In this document: in pieces, positions 17,383-26,485 of the stretch
Layout: each line of letters starts with the position of its first letter
How positions within the stretch are numbered: the first letter of the stretch is position 1
Assembly (NCBI RefSeq): GCF_003202405.1
Contig: NZ_QJHL01000004.1
Span: 248,001-312,000, forward strand
Reading direction: 5' to 3'
Source: Flavobacterium hydrophilum
Lineage (GTDB): Bacteria; Bacteroidota; Bacteroidia; Flavobacteriales; Flavobacteriaceae
DNA length: 64,000 nt
Notes under the pieces: model-generated
The model's input: only the letters and a program-made list of their open reading frames with translations
Databases searched by the model: none
What the model was told of the DNA's origin: nothing
Position numbers and translations under genes: made by a program

Positions 17383-18477
17383 ATGGCAAAAGTAATCCTT
17401 ATATCACAATTTCCTCTTCCCTATTCTAAAATTGGTAGTTGGAGTACAATGTATTACAATTATTTAATGAATAATCATCTAATAGATTATGTAATTTGCC
17501 AAAAACCTGAGAGCATCCTCAATACAGTAAAATATCAATTTGTCTCTGAAAATATAATTGATAAAATAAAAAGGAAATTTTTTAAAAAACCATATCTAAG
17601 ATATTTAAAAGCCCTTAATCAGGTAATCAAAAAGGATAATAAATATATTATTCAGATTGTTGATAATTTTGGGATAGTGAAGCCTTTACAAGAATTTTTG
17701 ATACAAAATAGTTTAAGAGAAAATTGTCAGGTTCAATTTTTTTATCATGGCTTTCCACCCTATTTAGAGAATTTTCGGGGAAGATGGTTTTTTGAAAATA
17801 TTGACGAAATGATTTTACTGACACTCGACAGTTATAAAGTACATAAGGATACCTATACTACATTGCCTTGTAAATTTTCAGTATTGCATAATGGAATAAA
17901 TACAGATCAATTCCATAAAATTTCCGCTGAAGAAAAGTTAATTTTTAAAAATCAATTAGGTTTAAAGGAAAAAAAAGTTTTTATCTGGTGTTCTAAAGAT
18001 ATTCCTAAAAAAGGATTAGATTTTATATTGGAAGTTTGGAAAAAGATACAGGAACAAAATAAAAATACAGCTTTATTGGTTGTTGGAGCTACGAGAAATT
18101 ACCAAATTGAAGGAGTTCATTTTTTAGGGAGAATTCCAAATAATGAACTTTCAAAATATTATCAAATGTCTGATTGTTATTTATTTCCAACACTTTGTCA
18201 TGAAGGTTTTGGTATGAGTTTAATAGAAGCGCTGCATTCGGGCTGCTATTGTATTGCTTCGGCAATAGGTGGTGTTCCGGAAGTTTTGCAATATGGAAAA
18301 TTAGGCAGGTTAATAGAAAATCCGCATTTTCAGCAAGAATGGGAAGATGCTATTTTAGAGTTTCTCAATCAAAAAGAAATAAAAGAAACTGTAATTCCGG
18401 ATAATTTATATTCAACTCAAAGTTGGAATTCAGGGATGAATAAAATTATTGAAAATGCAAAAGACAGATTTAAATAA
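17383..18477 (+). CDS. Glycosyltransferase family 4 (GT-B)
   Basis: 364-residue GT-B retaining transferase. The N-terminal domain begins KVILISQFPLPYSKIGSW. The C-terminal donor domain has KVFIWCSKDIPKKGLDFIL, LLVVGATRNY, and the E-x7-E region LCHEGFGMSLIEALHSGCY (about residues 282-300), then GGVPEVL. These are the GT4 nucleotide-binding elements. It lies 14 bases after the previous gene. The sugar donor is not determinable. The 89 bases after it hold a 15-codon reading frame from 18478 and nothing else recognisable. Confidence 0.88.
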   Translation: MAKVILISQFPLPYSKIGSWSTMYYNYLMNNHLIDYVICQKPESILNTVKYQFVSENIIDKIKRKFFKKPYLRYLKALNQVIKKDNKYIIQIVDNFGIVKPLQEFLIQNSLRENCQVQFFYHGFPPYLENFRGRWFFENIDEMILLTLDSYKVHKDTYTTLPCKFSVLHNGINTDQFHKISAEEKLIFKNQLGLKEKKVFIWCSKDIPKKGLDFILEVWKKIQEQNKNTALLVVGATRNYQIEGVHFLGRIPNNELSKYYQMSDCYLFPTLCHEGFGMSLIEALHSGCYCIASAIGGVPEVLQYGKLGRLIENPHFQQEWEDAILEFLNQKEIKETVIPDNLYSTQSWNSGMNKIIENAKDRFK

Positions 18478-18566
18478 ATGAAATATCAATTGTTTAGTCT
18501 GATGATTTTAAAGATAATTATGTAAATGTAAAATTATAGATGCCAAGGAGTGCATATAGATAAAAC

Positions 18567-19664
18567 ATGCAAAAAAATAATTTTTATTTTCCAAATCTTA
18601 ATGGAGTTCGGTGTATTGCCTCATTAATGGTTATTATAAGTCATATTGAACTCAATAAATCCTATTTCGGCATTTCAAATAATTTTCAGAATGTAAAGCA
18701 TTTAGGCGGGTTGGGAGTTTCTTTGTTTTTTGTTTTAAGTGGTTTTTTGATAACTTATTTATTATTGTTAGAGAAGGAAAAATATGGGAAAATCAATATT
18801 AAGTTTTTCTATCTAAGAAGGGTTTTGAGAATTTGGCCAGTTTATTATTTAGTAGTACTACTTTCATTGTTTGTATTGCCCGCTCTTTCAATTTTTAAAA
18901 TACCCTATTTTCATTTGGATTTTGATACAAATTATCAATTTTATATGATTTGTTGCATGTTTGTTTTTTTTCTTCCAAATGTTTTGATTAGTTTAAAATT
19001 AGTCCCATTTGCTACTCAAACATGGTCTATAGGGACAGAGGAACAATTTTATCTTGTCTGGCCTTTATTAATCAATAGAGTTTTAAATTTTAAAAAATGG
19101 TTATGGAGTATATTTTTGTTGTACAATTTGGTTTTGATAGTTTTAAACAATTCCATTTTTGACAACATACGCTATATTGATTTAATAAGAAGTTATATTG
19201 ATTTGATGCAAATGAATGCACTTAGTTTGGGGGCTATAACGGCTTTTTTTCTTTATACAAAAAATAAGATTTTATCTTTTTTTATAAAAACGGGTGTTTT
19301 TTTTGTCGTTCTTTTTCTGTTGCTGATATCTATATTTTATAATGTTCAAATTAAATATTTTAGCTCATCGTATTATTCTGTTTTATTTTCAGTTCTTATT
19401 CTGAGTTTAACATCAAACGTTGATTTGATAAAAAGTTTAGAAAATAAAATCTTTGTTTATTTGGGAAAGATTTCTTATGGGTTGTATATGTATCACCAAA
19501 TGATGATTGTATTGTGTATTAACGTTCTAAAAAAATGGGATATTGTTAATGATTTTTTTATTTATCTATTTTCAATTCTTACTACAATATTAATTTCCGG
19601 TTTGTCATATCAATTTATAGAAAAACCTTTTCTTAATTATAAAAAATACTTTTTGAAAATTTAA
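18567..19664 (+). CDS. Acyltransferase 3 family protein (OafA-like O-acetyltransferase)
   Basis: 365-residue membrane protein with about ten hydrophobic helices. The N-terminus FPNLNGVRCIASLMVIISH ends in the His expected for the family's catalytic site, followed by GVSLFFVLSGFLITYLLL and FYLRRVLRIWPVYYL. TWSIGTEEQFYLVWPLL is another conserved block. These match the acyltransferase_3/OafA family, which moves acetyl groups across the membrane onto O-antigen sugars. Its place next to the nonulosonate cassette suggests a role in decorating that glycan. Confidence 0.9.
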   Translation: MQKNNFYFPNLNGVRCIASLMVIISHIELNKSYFGISNNFQNVKHLGGLGVSLFFVLSGFLITYLLLLEKEKYGKINIKFFYLRRVLRIWPVYYLVVLLSLFVLPALSIFKIPYFHLDFDTNYQFYMICCMFVFFLPNVLISLKLVPFATQTWSIGTEEQFYLVWPLLINRVLNFKKWLWSIFLLYNLVLIVLNNSIFDNIRYIDLIRSYIDLMQMNALSLGAITAFFLYTKNKILSFFIKTGVFFVVLFLLLISIFYNVQIKYFSSSYYSVLFSVLILSLTSNVDLIKSLENKIFVYLGKISYGLYMYHQMMIVLCINVLKKWDIVNDFFIYLFSILTTILISGLSYQFIEKPFLNYKKYFLKI

Positions 19665-19678
19665 TCGTAACTCATTTT

Positions 19679-20737
19679 ATGAATAATCCATCAGATAACA
19701 AAAATGTACCCCAAAAAAGATTACAAAGTTATTCACCATTAGTTATTGCTGAAATAGGGCAGGCTCATGAGGGAAGTTTAGGTATGGTACATTCCTATAT
19801 TGATGCTTTGTCTACTACCGGAGTCGATGCGACCAAGTTTCAAATGCATATTGCAGAAGCTGAAAGCAGTTTAGAAGAGCCATTTAGAATAAAGTTTTCT
19901 TATGAAGATGCAACCCGATTTGATTATTGGAAACGTATGAGTTTTACGTTAGAACAATGGAAAGAAATTAAAAAGCATTGTGATGCTGTAGGATTAGAAT
20001 TTATATGCTCCCCTTTTAGTAATTTGGCTGTTGATTGGTTAGAAGAAATTGGGGTAGAACGATACAAAATAGGTTCAGGTGAAATCACTAATTTTTTACT
20101 TTTAGAGAAAATAGCGCAAACGAAAAAACCTATAATTTTATCTTCAGGAATGAGTAGCTTTGCTGAATTAGACAGCACGGTTGAATTTTTGCAAAACAGA
20201 AAAGTTTCGTACTCAATTTTACAATGTACGACAGCATACCCAACTCAGCCTGAACAATACGGATTAAATGTGATAACAGAATTGCAAAAGCGTTATAAGG
20301 TTGCTATTGGTTATTCTGATCATTCAGCTAAAATTGCTACTGCTATTGCCGCAACAGCTCTGGGCGCATCCATTTTAGAATTTCATGTGGTTTTTGACAG
20401 AAGACAATTTGGGCCTGATTCGAACTCATCGCTGACTATTGACGAAACAAAACAATTAGTTGAAAGCGTTCGAAATATAAGTAAAGCCATTCATCATCCA
20501 ATTGATAAAAATGATGTATCAGCTTTTGAAAACCTAAAAAATATATTTGAAAAATCATTAGCGGTGAACAAAAAAATACCAGAAGGTCATATATTGACTT
20601 TTGATGATTTAGAAGCCAAAAAACCAAAAGGTTTTGGAATATCTGCTGTGGATTTTGAAAGAGTTATAGGCAAAAAAGTAAAATTAGAAAAGGAGCAGTG
20701 GGATTTTTTAAATATCGAAGACTTATATGAGTTTTAA
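19679..20737 (+). CDS. neuB: N-acetylneuraminate synthase family protein (NeuB-like)
   Basis: 352 residues: a TIM-barrel condensing domain (about 20-280) and a C-terminal SAF (antifreeze-like) domain from about 290. It should join phosphoenolpyruvate to ManNAc or a related 6-carbon amino-sugar. Active-site positions known from Neisseria NeuB are present: E31 in AHEGS, K53 in TKFQ, K130 and S133 in YKIGSGE, H215 in GYSDHS, E234 and H236 in ILEFHVV. The loop reads GQAHEGS instead of the usual GxNHxG, so it belongs to a divergent clade and could make a sialic acid or a legionaminic-type acid. It overlaps neuC by 11 bases. Confidence 0.87.
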   Translation: MNNPSDNKNVPQKRLQSYSPLVIAEIGQAHEGSLGMVHSYIDALSTTGVDATKFQMHIAEAESSLEEPFRIKFSYEDATRFDYWKRMSFTLEQWKEIKKHCDAVGLEFICSPFSNLAVDWLEEIGVERYKIGSGEITNFLLLEKIAQTKKPIILSSGMSSFAELDSTVEFLQNRKVSYSILQCTTAYPTQPEQYGLNVITELQKRYKVAIGYSDHSAKIATAIAATALGASILEFHVVFDRRQFGPDSNSSLTIDETKQLVESVRNISKAIHHPIDKNDVSAFENLKNIFEKSLAVNKKIPEGHILTFDDLEAKKPKGFGISAVDFERVIGKKVKLEKEQWDFLNIEDLYEF

Positions 20738-21887
20738 AAGAAAAATAGCAGTTGTTATTACTGCAAGACCATCTTACAGCAGGGTAAAAACAGTATTGGC
20801 AGCCATAAATAAGCATTCTGAACTGGAGTTACAATTAATAGTGGCTGCATCGGCCTTATTGGATCGCTATGGTTCAGCAGTTAATTATATTGAAAAAGAT
20901 GGTTTTACTATTGCTGCCAAAGTGTTTAATGTGCTGGAAGGAGAGAATCTGACTGCCGCTGCAAAAACTACAGGGATAGGTATTTTAGAACTATCGACTG
21001 TTTTTGATAATCTAAAACCTGATATTGTCGTAACAGTTGCAGACCGGTTTGAAACTATGGCAACAGCTATTGCTGCTTCTTATATGAATATTCCTCTGGC
21101 GCACATACAGGGAGGAGAAGTGACCGGAAATATTGACGAAAAAGTACGCCATGCCATTACAAAGCTGGCTGATTACCATTTTGTAGCTTCAGAAAATGCC
21201 AAAGAAAGAGTAATCAAATTAGGTGAAGATCCAACGATGGTTTTTAATACAGGCTGCCCTTCCATCGATTTGGCAGAGGAGGTGATTAATAGCAAAGAAC
21301 TTCCATTTGATCCCTATGAAAAATATGGAGGTGTGGGTGCAAAACCTGATTTGACTCAGGGGTATCTGGTTGTAATGCAGCACCCGGTTACCACTGAATA
21401 CAAAGATTCCAGAAAACATATTGAAGCTACATTAGAAGCTGTTTACAAATTAGAGCGACCAACTCTTTGGTTTTGGCCTAATGTCGATGCAGGAGCCGAT
21501 GGAACTTCAACGGGGATTCGTGCTTTTAGGGAGCAACATCAATTGCCTAATGTTCATTTTTTCAAAAATATGGAAGGAAAAGACTTTCTGCACTTATTAA
21601 AACACAGTGATTGTCTGATAGGAAATTCCAGTGTTGGAATACGCGAATGTGCTTTTTTAGGGGTCCCTGTTATTAATATTGGCTCACGTCAAAATAGAAG
21701 AGACCGTGGTAATAATGTCGTGGATGTTTCATATAATCTAAAAGAAATCATTGCAGCTATTCAGGACAGTATTGCTAACGGAAAATTTGATCCTTCAAAT
21801 GTTTATGGGGGAGGTGATGCCGGACAGAAAATAGCGAATTTATTAGCGGAACTCCCATTGCAGTTTCATAAAACAATATCCTATTAA
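20727..21887 (+). CDS. neuC: UDP-N-acetylglucosamine 2-epimerase, hydrolysing (NeuC-like)
   Basis: 386-residue GT-B-fold enzyme that releases UDP while inverting C2 of UDP-GlcNAc (giving ManNAc) or of a 2,4-diamino relative. ITARPSYSRVKTVLAAI at the start, TVADRFETMATAIAASYMNI, IQGGEVTGNIDEKVRHAITK and CLIGNSSVGIRECAFLGVPV are family landmarks. It is overlapped with neuB and touches neuA without a gap, so the three are one translational unit. Distinguishing NeuC from LegG needs phylogeny. Confidence 0.9.
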   Translation: MSFKRKIAVVITARPSYSRVKTVLAAINKHSELELQLIVAASALLDRYGSAVNYIEKDGFTIAAKVFNVLEGENLTAAAKTTGIGILELSTVFDNLKPDIVVTVADRFETMATAIAASYMNIPLAHIQGGEVTGNIDEKVRHAITKLADYHFVASENAKERVIKLGEDPTMVFNTGCPSIDLAEEVINSKELPFDPYEKYGGVGAKPDLTQGYLVVMQHPVTTEYKDSRKHIEATLEAVYKLERPTLWFWPNVDAGADGTSTGIRAFREQHQLPNVHFFKNMEGKDFLHLLKHSDCLIGNSSVGIRECAFLGVPVINIGSRQNRRDRGNNVVDVSYNLKEIIAAIQDSIANGKFDPSNVYGGGDAGQKIANLLAELPLQFHKTISY

Positions 21888-22589
21888 ATGAAAATTTTAG
21901 CCATTATACCTGCCAGGGGAGGCTCAAAAGGTGTACCCGGAAAAAACATCAAATTATTAGGTGAAAAACCGCTGCTTTTGTACGCTTATGAATGTGCTCA
22001 TAATTCTAAATATGAGATTGATATAATTGTTTCTACAGATGACGATGAAATAAAAAACATTTGTATTAAGAATAATGTTAAAGTTATTGACAGACCTGCG
22101 GTATTGGCCGAAGATTCAAGCTCGGTTACAAGTGCGATTCATCACGTTCTGCAAAATTTGACTGTTAGCTATGATTTAATCGTATTGTTGCAGCCAACTT
22201 CTCCTTTTAGAAAAAGTGAGCAACTGGATGAAATTATAGATTTTTTTGAAAAAGACAGCTCTTTAGAAGGTGTTATAAGTGTTGTAGGTGTTGATGATGC
22301 ACATCCTGCCAGAATGTATAGTCTGGATTCTGATTTTATGATGAAACCTTTCTTAAATTATAAAGGGGAAGCTATCAGAAGACAAGATTTAGATCCTGTT
22401 TATCTTAGAAATGGTTGTTTTTATGTGGTAACAACACAATCATTTTTAGCTCAAAATTCGGTAATGCCTTTGCGAAAAAAAGCATATTTAATGGATTCTA
22501 AATATCATGTAAATATAGATACTCCTAAAGATTTTATGCTTGCCAGTTTAATTTATGATGAATGGAAAAATGAAAATAGCAATAACTGA
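21888..22589 (+). CDS. neuA: Acylneuraminate cytidylyltransferase (NeuA-like)
   Basis: 233-residue CTP-dependent enzyme that activates the nonulosonic acid as its CMP sugar. The signature IPARGGSKGVPGKNIKLLG at 7-25 binds CTP; STDDDEI, LLQPTSPFRKSEQLDEII and RNGCFYV follow, with NIDTPKDF near the C-terminus. It starts on the base after the neuC stop and overlaps the next gene by 23 bases. Length is that of the short NeuA without the C-terminal esterase domain. Confidence 0.92.
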   Translation: MKILAIIPARGGSKGVPGKNIKLLGEKPLLLYAYECAHNSKYEIDIIVSTDDDEIKNICIKNNVKVIDRPAVLAEDSSSVTSAIHHVLQNLTVSYDLIVLLQPTSPFRKSEQLDEIIDFFEKDSSLEGVISVVGVDDAHPARMYSLDSDFMMKPFLNYKGEAIRRQDLDPVYLRNGCFYVVTTQSFLAQNSVMPLRKKAYLMDSKYHVNIDTPKDFMLASLIYDEWKNENSNN

Positions 22590-23511
22590 ATCAGAAAATT
22601 TCACTAAAATTGGTCTTGAAAAACTGAAAACAATTGGTCAGGTTCAGGAGAATGATTTTAAGAGTATGGAAGAACTAATTCATATATGCGAAAAAGTTGA
22701 GGTTCTTTTTGTCCGTTTGCGTTTTAAATTCACGCAAGAAATCTTAATGCAGCTTCCCGATTTAAAATTTATTCTTTCAGCAACTACCGGAACAGATCAT
22801 ATAGATGAAGATTTTTTTGTAAAACGTGGAGGTAAAGTAATCTGCCTAAAGGGAGAAACAGAATTTTTAGAGCAAATACCATCGACAGCAGAACATACCT
22901 GGGCGTTACTTTTATCATTATACAAAAAAATTCCATTTTCATTTGATGATGTAAAGCAGGGTAATTGGAATAGAGATGCATTTAAAGGGAATAACCTTAA
23001 AAATAAAAAAATTGCGATTCTTGGAATGGGAAGAGTTGGCAAACAAGTTGCTAACATTGCCACTTGTTTTAATATGCAGGTTGGGTATTATGATATTAAA
23101 GAAATGGACCAGCCATATCTTAAATTTAGTACACCTTCAGCTTTATTTGAATGGGCTGATATTATTACTATTCATATTCCGCAAAATGATTCAAACCAAA
23201 ATTTTATAGATAAAGATCTATTATCATATATTAAGAAAACGGCAGTACTAATTAATACATCAAGAGGCGGGATCTGGGATGAATCTAAACTCTGTGAAAT
23301 GATAGTAAACAATGAAATTAGAGGTGTTGCTACAGATGTTTTAAAAAACGAATTAGACAACAAAATTAAGGAAAATCGATTAGTTGCTTTATCACAAAAA
23401 AGTTTTCCAATAATTATTACACCTCATATTGCAGGCGCAACTATTGAATCAATGGAAATGACTGAAGATTTCATTGTAGAGAAATTTATAAGAGATTGGA
23501 ATTATAAATAG
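22567..23511 (+). CDS. D-isomer-specific 2-hydroxyacid dehydrogenase
   Basis: 314 residues from the ATG at 22567 (ATGs at 22555 and 22558 lie deeper in neuA). It has the NAD fold IAILGMGRVGKQVANIA (about 138-154) and the catalytic set of the family: Arg in INTSRGGIWDE, an acidic residue in TDVLKNEL and His in IITPHIAGAT. ATTGTDHIDEDF is the usual hinge region. It oxidises or reduces 2-hydroxy/2-keto acids with NAD(P). Its overlap with neuA ties it to the nonulosonate cassette; its substrate there is unknown and is not part of the standard sialic-acid pathway. Confidence 0.85.
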   Translation, partial: KMKIAITESENFTKIGLEKLKTIGQVQENDFKSMEELIHICEKVEVLFVRLRFKFTQEILMQLPDLKFILSATTGTDHIDEDFFVKRGGKVICLKGETEFLEQIPSTAEHTWALLLSLYKKIPFSFDDVKQGNWNRDAFKGNNLKNKKIAILGMGRVGKQVANIATCFNMQVGYYDIKEMDQPYLKFSTPSALFEWADIITIHIPQNDSNQNFIDKDLLSYIKKTAVLINTSRGGIWDESKLCEMIVNNEIRGVATDVLKNELDNKIKENRLVALSQKSFPIIITPHIAGATIESMEMTEDFIVEKFIRDWNYK

Positions 23512-23594
23512 TAAGCGATTCTTATTGTAGAAGATAATTATGTATAAATAAACTATTGATAGTTTTAATTTTTAAAATTATTGTAAAAATATAA

Positions 23595-25007
23595 ATGAAA
23601 GATCAAACACCAAATTTTAAAATATTCATCTTATTACCTGACGGAATTGGGCTTCGGAATTTTGCTTTTTCTAATTTTCATAAAATAGGTTTAGATAAAA
23701 ATTTTGACATAACCTATTGGAATAATACACCGTTTGACTTAGCAACATTGGGTTTTAACGAAATTAAAATCAAAAAGGCAAAATTAAATCCTTTAACGGA
23801 CAGTTATAAAAATGCCCGTAAACATATCGAACTTAATTTAAATGTAAAAAAAGAAAACGACCCTGTTTATAATGCGTACCGATTTCCGTTTTCTTATAAA
23901 AAATGGAAATCATCCTTAAAAAATTTATTTTCAAAATTTTTAATTACTTTTTATTCCTCAGATAAAGGATTAGAAAAAGTTCGAAAAAAAATTGTAAAAT
24001 TAGAAAGTAGTACTTCTTATTTTAATGAATGTCTGGAAACTCTTCAAAATCAAAAACCGGATTTTGTGTTTTGCACGAATCAGCGGCCTGTCTTTGCAAT
24101 CGCTCCCTTATTAGCGGCAAAAAAATTAAATATTCCAACGGCGACATTCATCTTTTCCTGGGATAATTTGCCAAAAGCAACCATGGTGGTGGAAACTGAT
24201 TTTTATTTTGTGTGGAGTGAACACATGAAAAAGGAATTGCTTCATTATTACCCCTACATAAACGAAAAACAGATAATTATAACTGGAACACCGCAATTTG
24301 AAAACCATTTTGACAGCAATCTGCGTGTTTCAAAAGAGCAATTTTATAAAGAATATCAACTCGATTTAAATAAAAAATACATTTGCTATTCTGGTGACGA
24401 TATAACAACTTGTCCGGATGACCCACAATATTTAAGTGATGTTGCAGAAGCTGTGAGAAAGTTGAATGTAAAGGGATATTCTCTTGGGATACTTTTGAGA
24501 CGTTGCCCTGTAGATTTTTCGAATCGATTTGATTCTGTAATAGCTAAATACCAAGACATTATAACGCCAATTACGCCCTTATGGGAAAAAATTGGAGAAG
24601 GGTGGAACACCATTTTACCAACCAAAGCAGATATGGTTTTGCAGACCAACACGATACAACATACCGAAATGGTTATAAATTTAGGTTCCTCGATGGTATT
24701 TGATTATGCAGCCTATCAAAAACCTTGTGCTTTTATAAATTATGATGCAAAAGTTAAAATTGATGAAAACTGGTCAGTTTCAAAAATTTACAAATACATT
24801 CATTTTCGATCGATGCCCAATAAAAATGCGGTGATTTGGTTAGATTCCGCAAATACAATCGCTGATAAGGTTGAATTTGGTTTACAACACCCACAGCATA
24901 GTATTGAAGATGCACAGTTGTGGTTCGAAAAAATTAACAGACATCCTCCAGAAGAATCTTCAAAACGCATTTGGGAAGGAATTATGAGTATAATTTCTGG
25001 TAAATAG
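23595..25007 (+). CDS. Putative GT-B glycosyltransferase next to the nonulosonate cassette
   Basis: 470-residue soluble protein. It begins FKIFILLPDGIGLRNFAF, typical of an N-terminal GT-B Rossmann domain. FCTNQRPVFAIAPLLAAKKL and TATFIFSWDNLPKATM suggest acceptor-side helices, and VWSEHMKKELLHYY with IITGTPQFE marks the linker to the donor domain. NLGSSMVFDYAAYQKPCAFI is the donor-binding region seen in CDP-glycerol- and UDP-type surface transferases. I do not recognise the exact family. Its position just after neuBCA makes it a candidate to use CMP-nonulosonate, but that is inference. Confidence 0.55.
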   Translation: MKDQTPNFKIFILLPDGIGLRNFAFSNFHKIGLDKNFDITYWNNTPFDLATLGFNEIKIKKAKLNPLTDSYKNARKHIELNLNVKKENDPVYNAYRFPFSYKKWKSSLKNLFSKFLITFYSSDKGLEKVRKKIVKLESSTSYFNECLETLQNQKPDFVFCTNQRPVFAIAPLLAAKKLNIPTATFIFSWDNLPKATMVVETDFYFVWSEHMKKELLHYYPYINEKQIIITGTPQFENHFDSNLRVSKEQFYKEYQLDLNKKYICYSGDDITTCPDDPQYLSDVAEAVRKLNVKGYSLGILLRRCPVDFSNRFDSVIAKYQDIITPITPLWEKIGEGWNTILPTKADMVLQTNTIQHTEMVINLGSSMVFDYAAYQKPCAFINYDAKVKIDENWSVSKIYKYIHFRSMPNKNAVIWLDSANTIADKVEFGLQHPQHSIEDAQLWFEKINRHPPEESSKRIWEGIMSIISGK

Positions 25008-25051
25008 CCTTTCTTTGCAGTTCAAATTAGAATAAATATTACAGTTAATTT

Positions 25052-26485
25052 ATGTTTTTTAACTCCATAGCATTTGCTATTTTTTTACCCATTGTTTTCT
25101 ATCTATATTGGTTCGTTTTCAATAAAACAAAAAGCACCCAAAATGCTCTATTAATAATTGCCAGTTATTATTTTTATTCTTGTTGGGACTGGAGATTTCT
25201 TTTTTTATTAGTGTTTTCAACTTTCCTGGACTATTATACCGGAATTCAAATTGAAAAAGGAAAATCAGAAAGAGATCGAAAATTTTGGTTTTGGCTAAGT
25301 ATTTTGGTCAATTTAGGATTTTTAGGAATATTTAAATACTATAACTTTTTTGCAGTTTCATTTTCAGAATTATTAAATTCAGTTGGATTACAGGCGAGTC
25401 CAATTCTATTAAATGTAATTCTTCCTGTTGGAATTTCATTTTATACATTTCATGGATTGTCGTATGTAATTGATATCTATTATAAGCGAATTAAAGCCGA
25501 ATATAATTTTGTAGATTATTCACTGTTTGTAAGCTACTTTCCGCTTCTTGTGGCCGGTCCAATTGAAAGAGCCACTCATTTATTGCCTCAGGTAAAAGTA
25601 AAACGGGAGTTTAATTTTGAAAATGCGAAAGAAGGTATTTATCAAATTATTTGGGGATTGGTCAAAAAAGTAGTCATTGCAGATACTTGTGCCACTTACG
25701 CTAATGCCATTTTTGATCATTATACTTCGATGAATTCCTTCTCATTGATATTAGGAGCAGTTTATTTTGCATTTCAAATTTATGGCGATTTTTCAGGTTA
25801 TTCGGATATTGCTTTGGGGACTTCAAAATTGTTTGGTTTAGATTTATTAAAAAATTTCAACTATCCTTATTTTTCAAGAGATATTGCCGAATTTTGGCGT
25901 CGCTGGCACATTTCGCTCTCCTCATGGTTCCGTGATTATTTGTACATTCCGTTAGGTGGAAGTAAAGGCGGACTTTGGATGAAAATTAGAAATACTTTTA
26001 TCATTTTTGTAGTTAGCGGTTTTTGGCATGGAGCCAATTGGACATACATAGCCTGGGGATTTATAAATGCAGTTTACTTTTTGCCTTTGCTTTTGCGTAA
26101 TAGTAACCGAAACAATATGGATGCAATAGAACTTTCGTGGAATTTTAATTCCGTGAAAACAATCGTAAGTATCCTTTTTACCTTTATGATTACTTGTGTG
26201 GCCTGGATATTTTTTAGAGCTAAAACCATAACTGATGCTGTTTTGTATGTAAAAGGAATTTTTACTAATAAAGATTTTGGCTTTCAGTATTTAGACAACG
26301 AGCGTTATAATTACGAGCTCCTTCTTTTAATTGGATTATTTGTTTTGGTAGAATGGAACAGCCGAACTAAAATTGAGCCTCTTTCAGGTAAAAAAAGCAT
26401 GTTGAAATTAGCTTTGGCAATTATGGCAATCATGGCTTTTGGTACTTTTTCTGATTACAAAGAATTTATATATTTTCAGTTTTAA
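25052..26485 (+). CDS. MBOAT family O-acyltransferase (AlgI-like)
   Basis: 477-residue polytopic membrane protein of the AlgI/DltB type. MFFNSIAFAIFLPIVFYLYW is the usual start, with LPVGISFYTFHGLSYVIDIY, YFPLLVAGPIERATHLLPQ and RDIAEFWRRWHISLSSWFRD further on. The catalytic His lies in FVVSGFWHGANWTYIAWGF (about residues 325-343). MBOAT enzymes pass an acyl group across the membrane to a periplasmic partner or sugar. Its stop overlaps the start of an SGNH-like protein gene, the partner type seen in AlgI/AlgX and PatA/PatB pairs. Confidence 0.92.
   Translation: MFFNSIAFAIFLPIVFYLYWFVFNKTKSTQNALLIIASYYFYSCWDWRFLFLLVFSTFLDYYTGIQIEKGKSERDRKFWFWLSILVNLGFLGIFKYYNFFAVSFSELLNSVGLQASPILLNVILPVGISFYTFHGLSYVIDIYYKRIKAEYNFVDYSLFVSYFPLLVAGPIERATHLLPQVKVKREFNFENAKEGIYQIIWGLVKKVVIADTCATYANAIFDHYTSMNSFSLILGAVYFAFQIYGDFSGYSDIALGTSKLFGLDLLKNFNYPYFSRDIAEFWRRWHISLSSWFRDYLYIPLGGSKGGLWMKIRNTFIIFVVSGFWHGANWTYIAWGFINAVYFLPLLLRNSNRNNMDAIELSWNFNSVKTIVSILFTFMITCVAWIFFRAKTITDAVLYVKGIFTNKDFGFQYLDNERYNYELLLLIGLFVLVEWNSRTKIEPLSGKKSMLKLALAIMAIMAFGTFSDYKEFIYFQF

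Noticed and set aside
18478..18525. 15-codon reading frame after the GT4 gene
   Set aside because: Too short and without motif or ribosome site; it may be chance or a remnant that cannot be supported.
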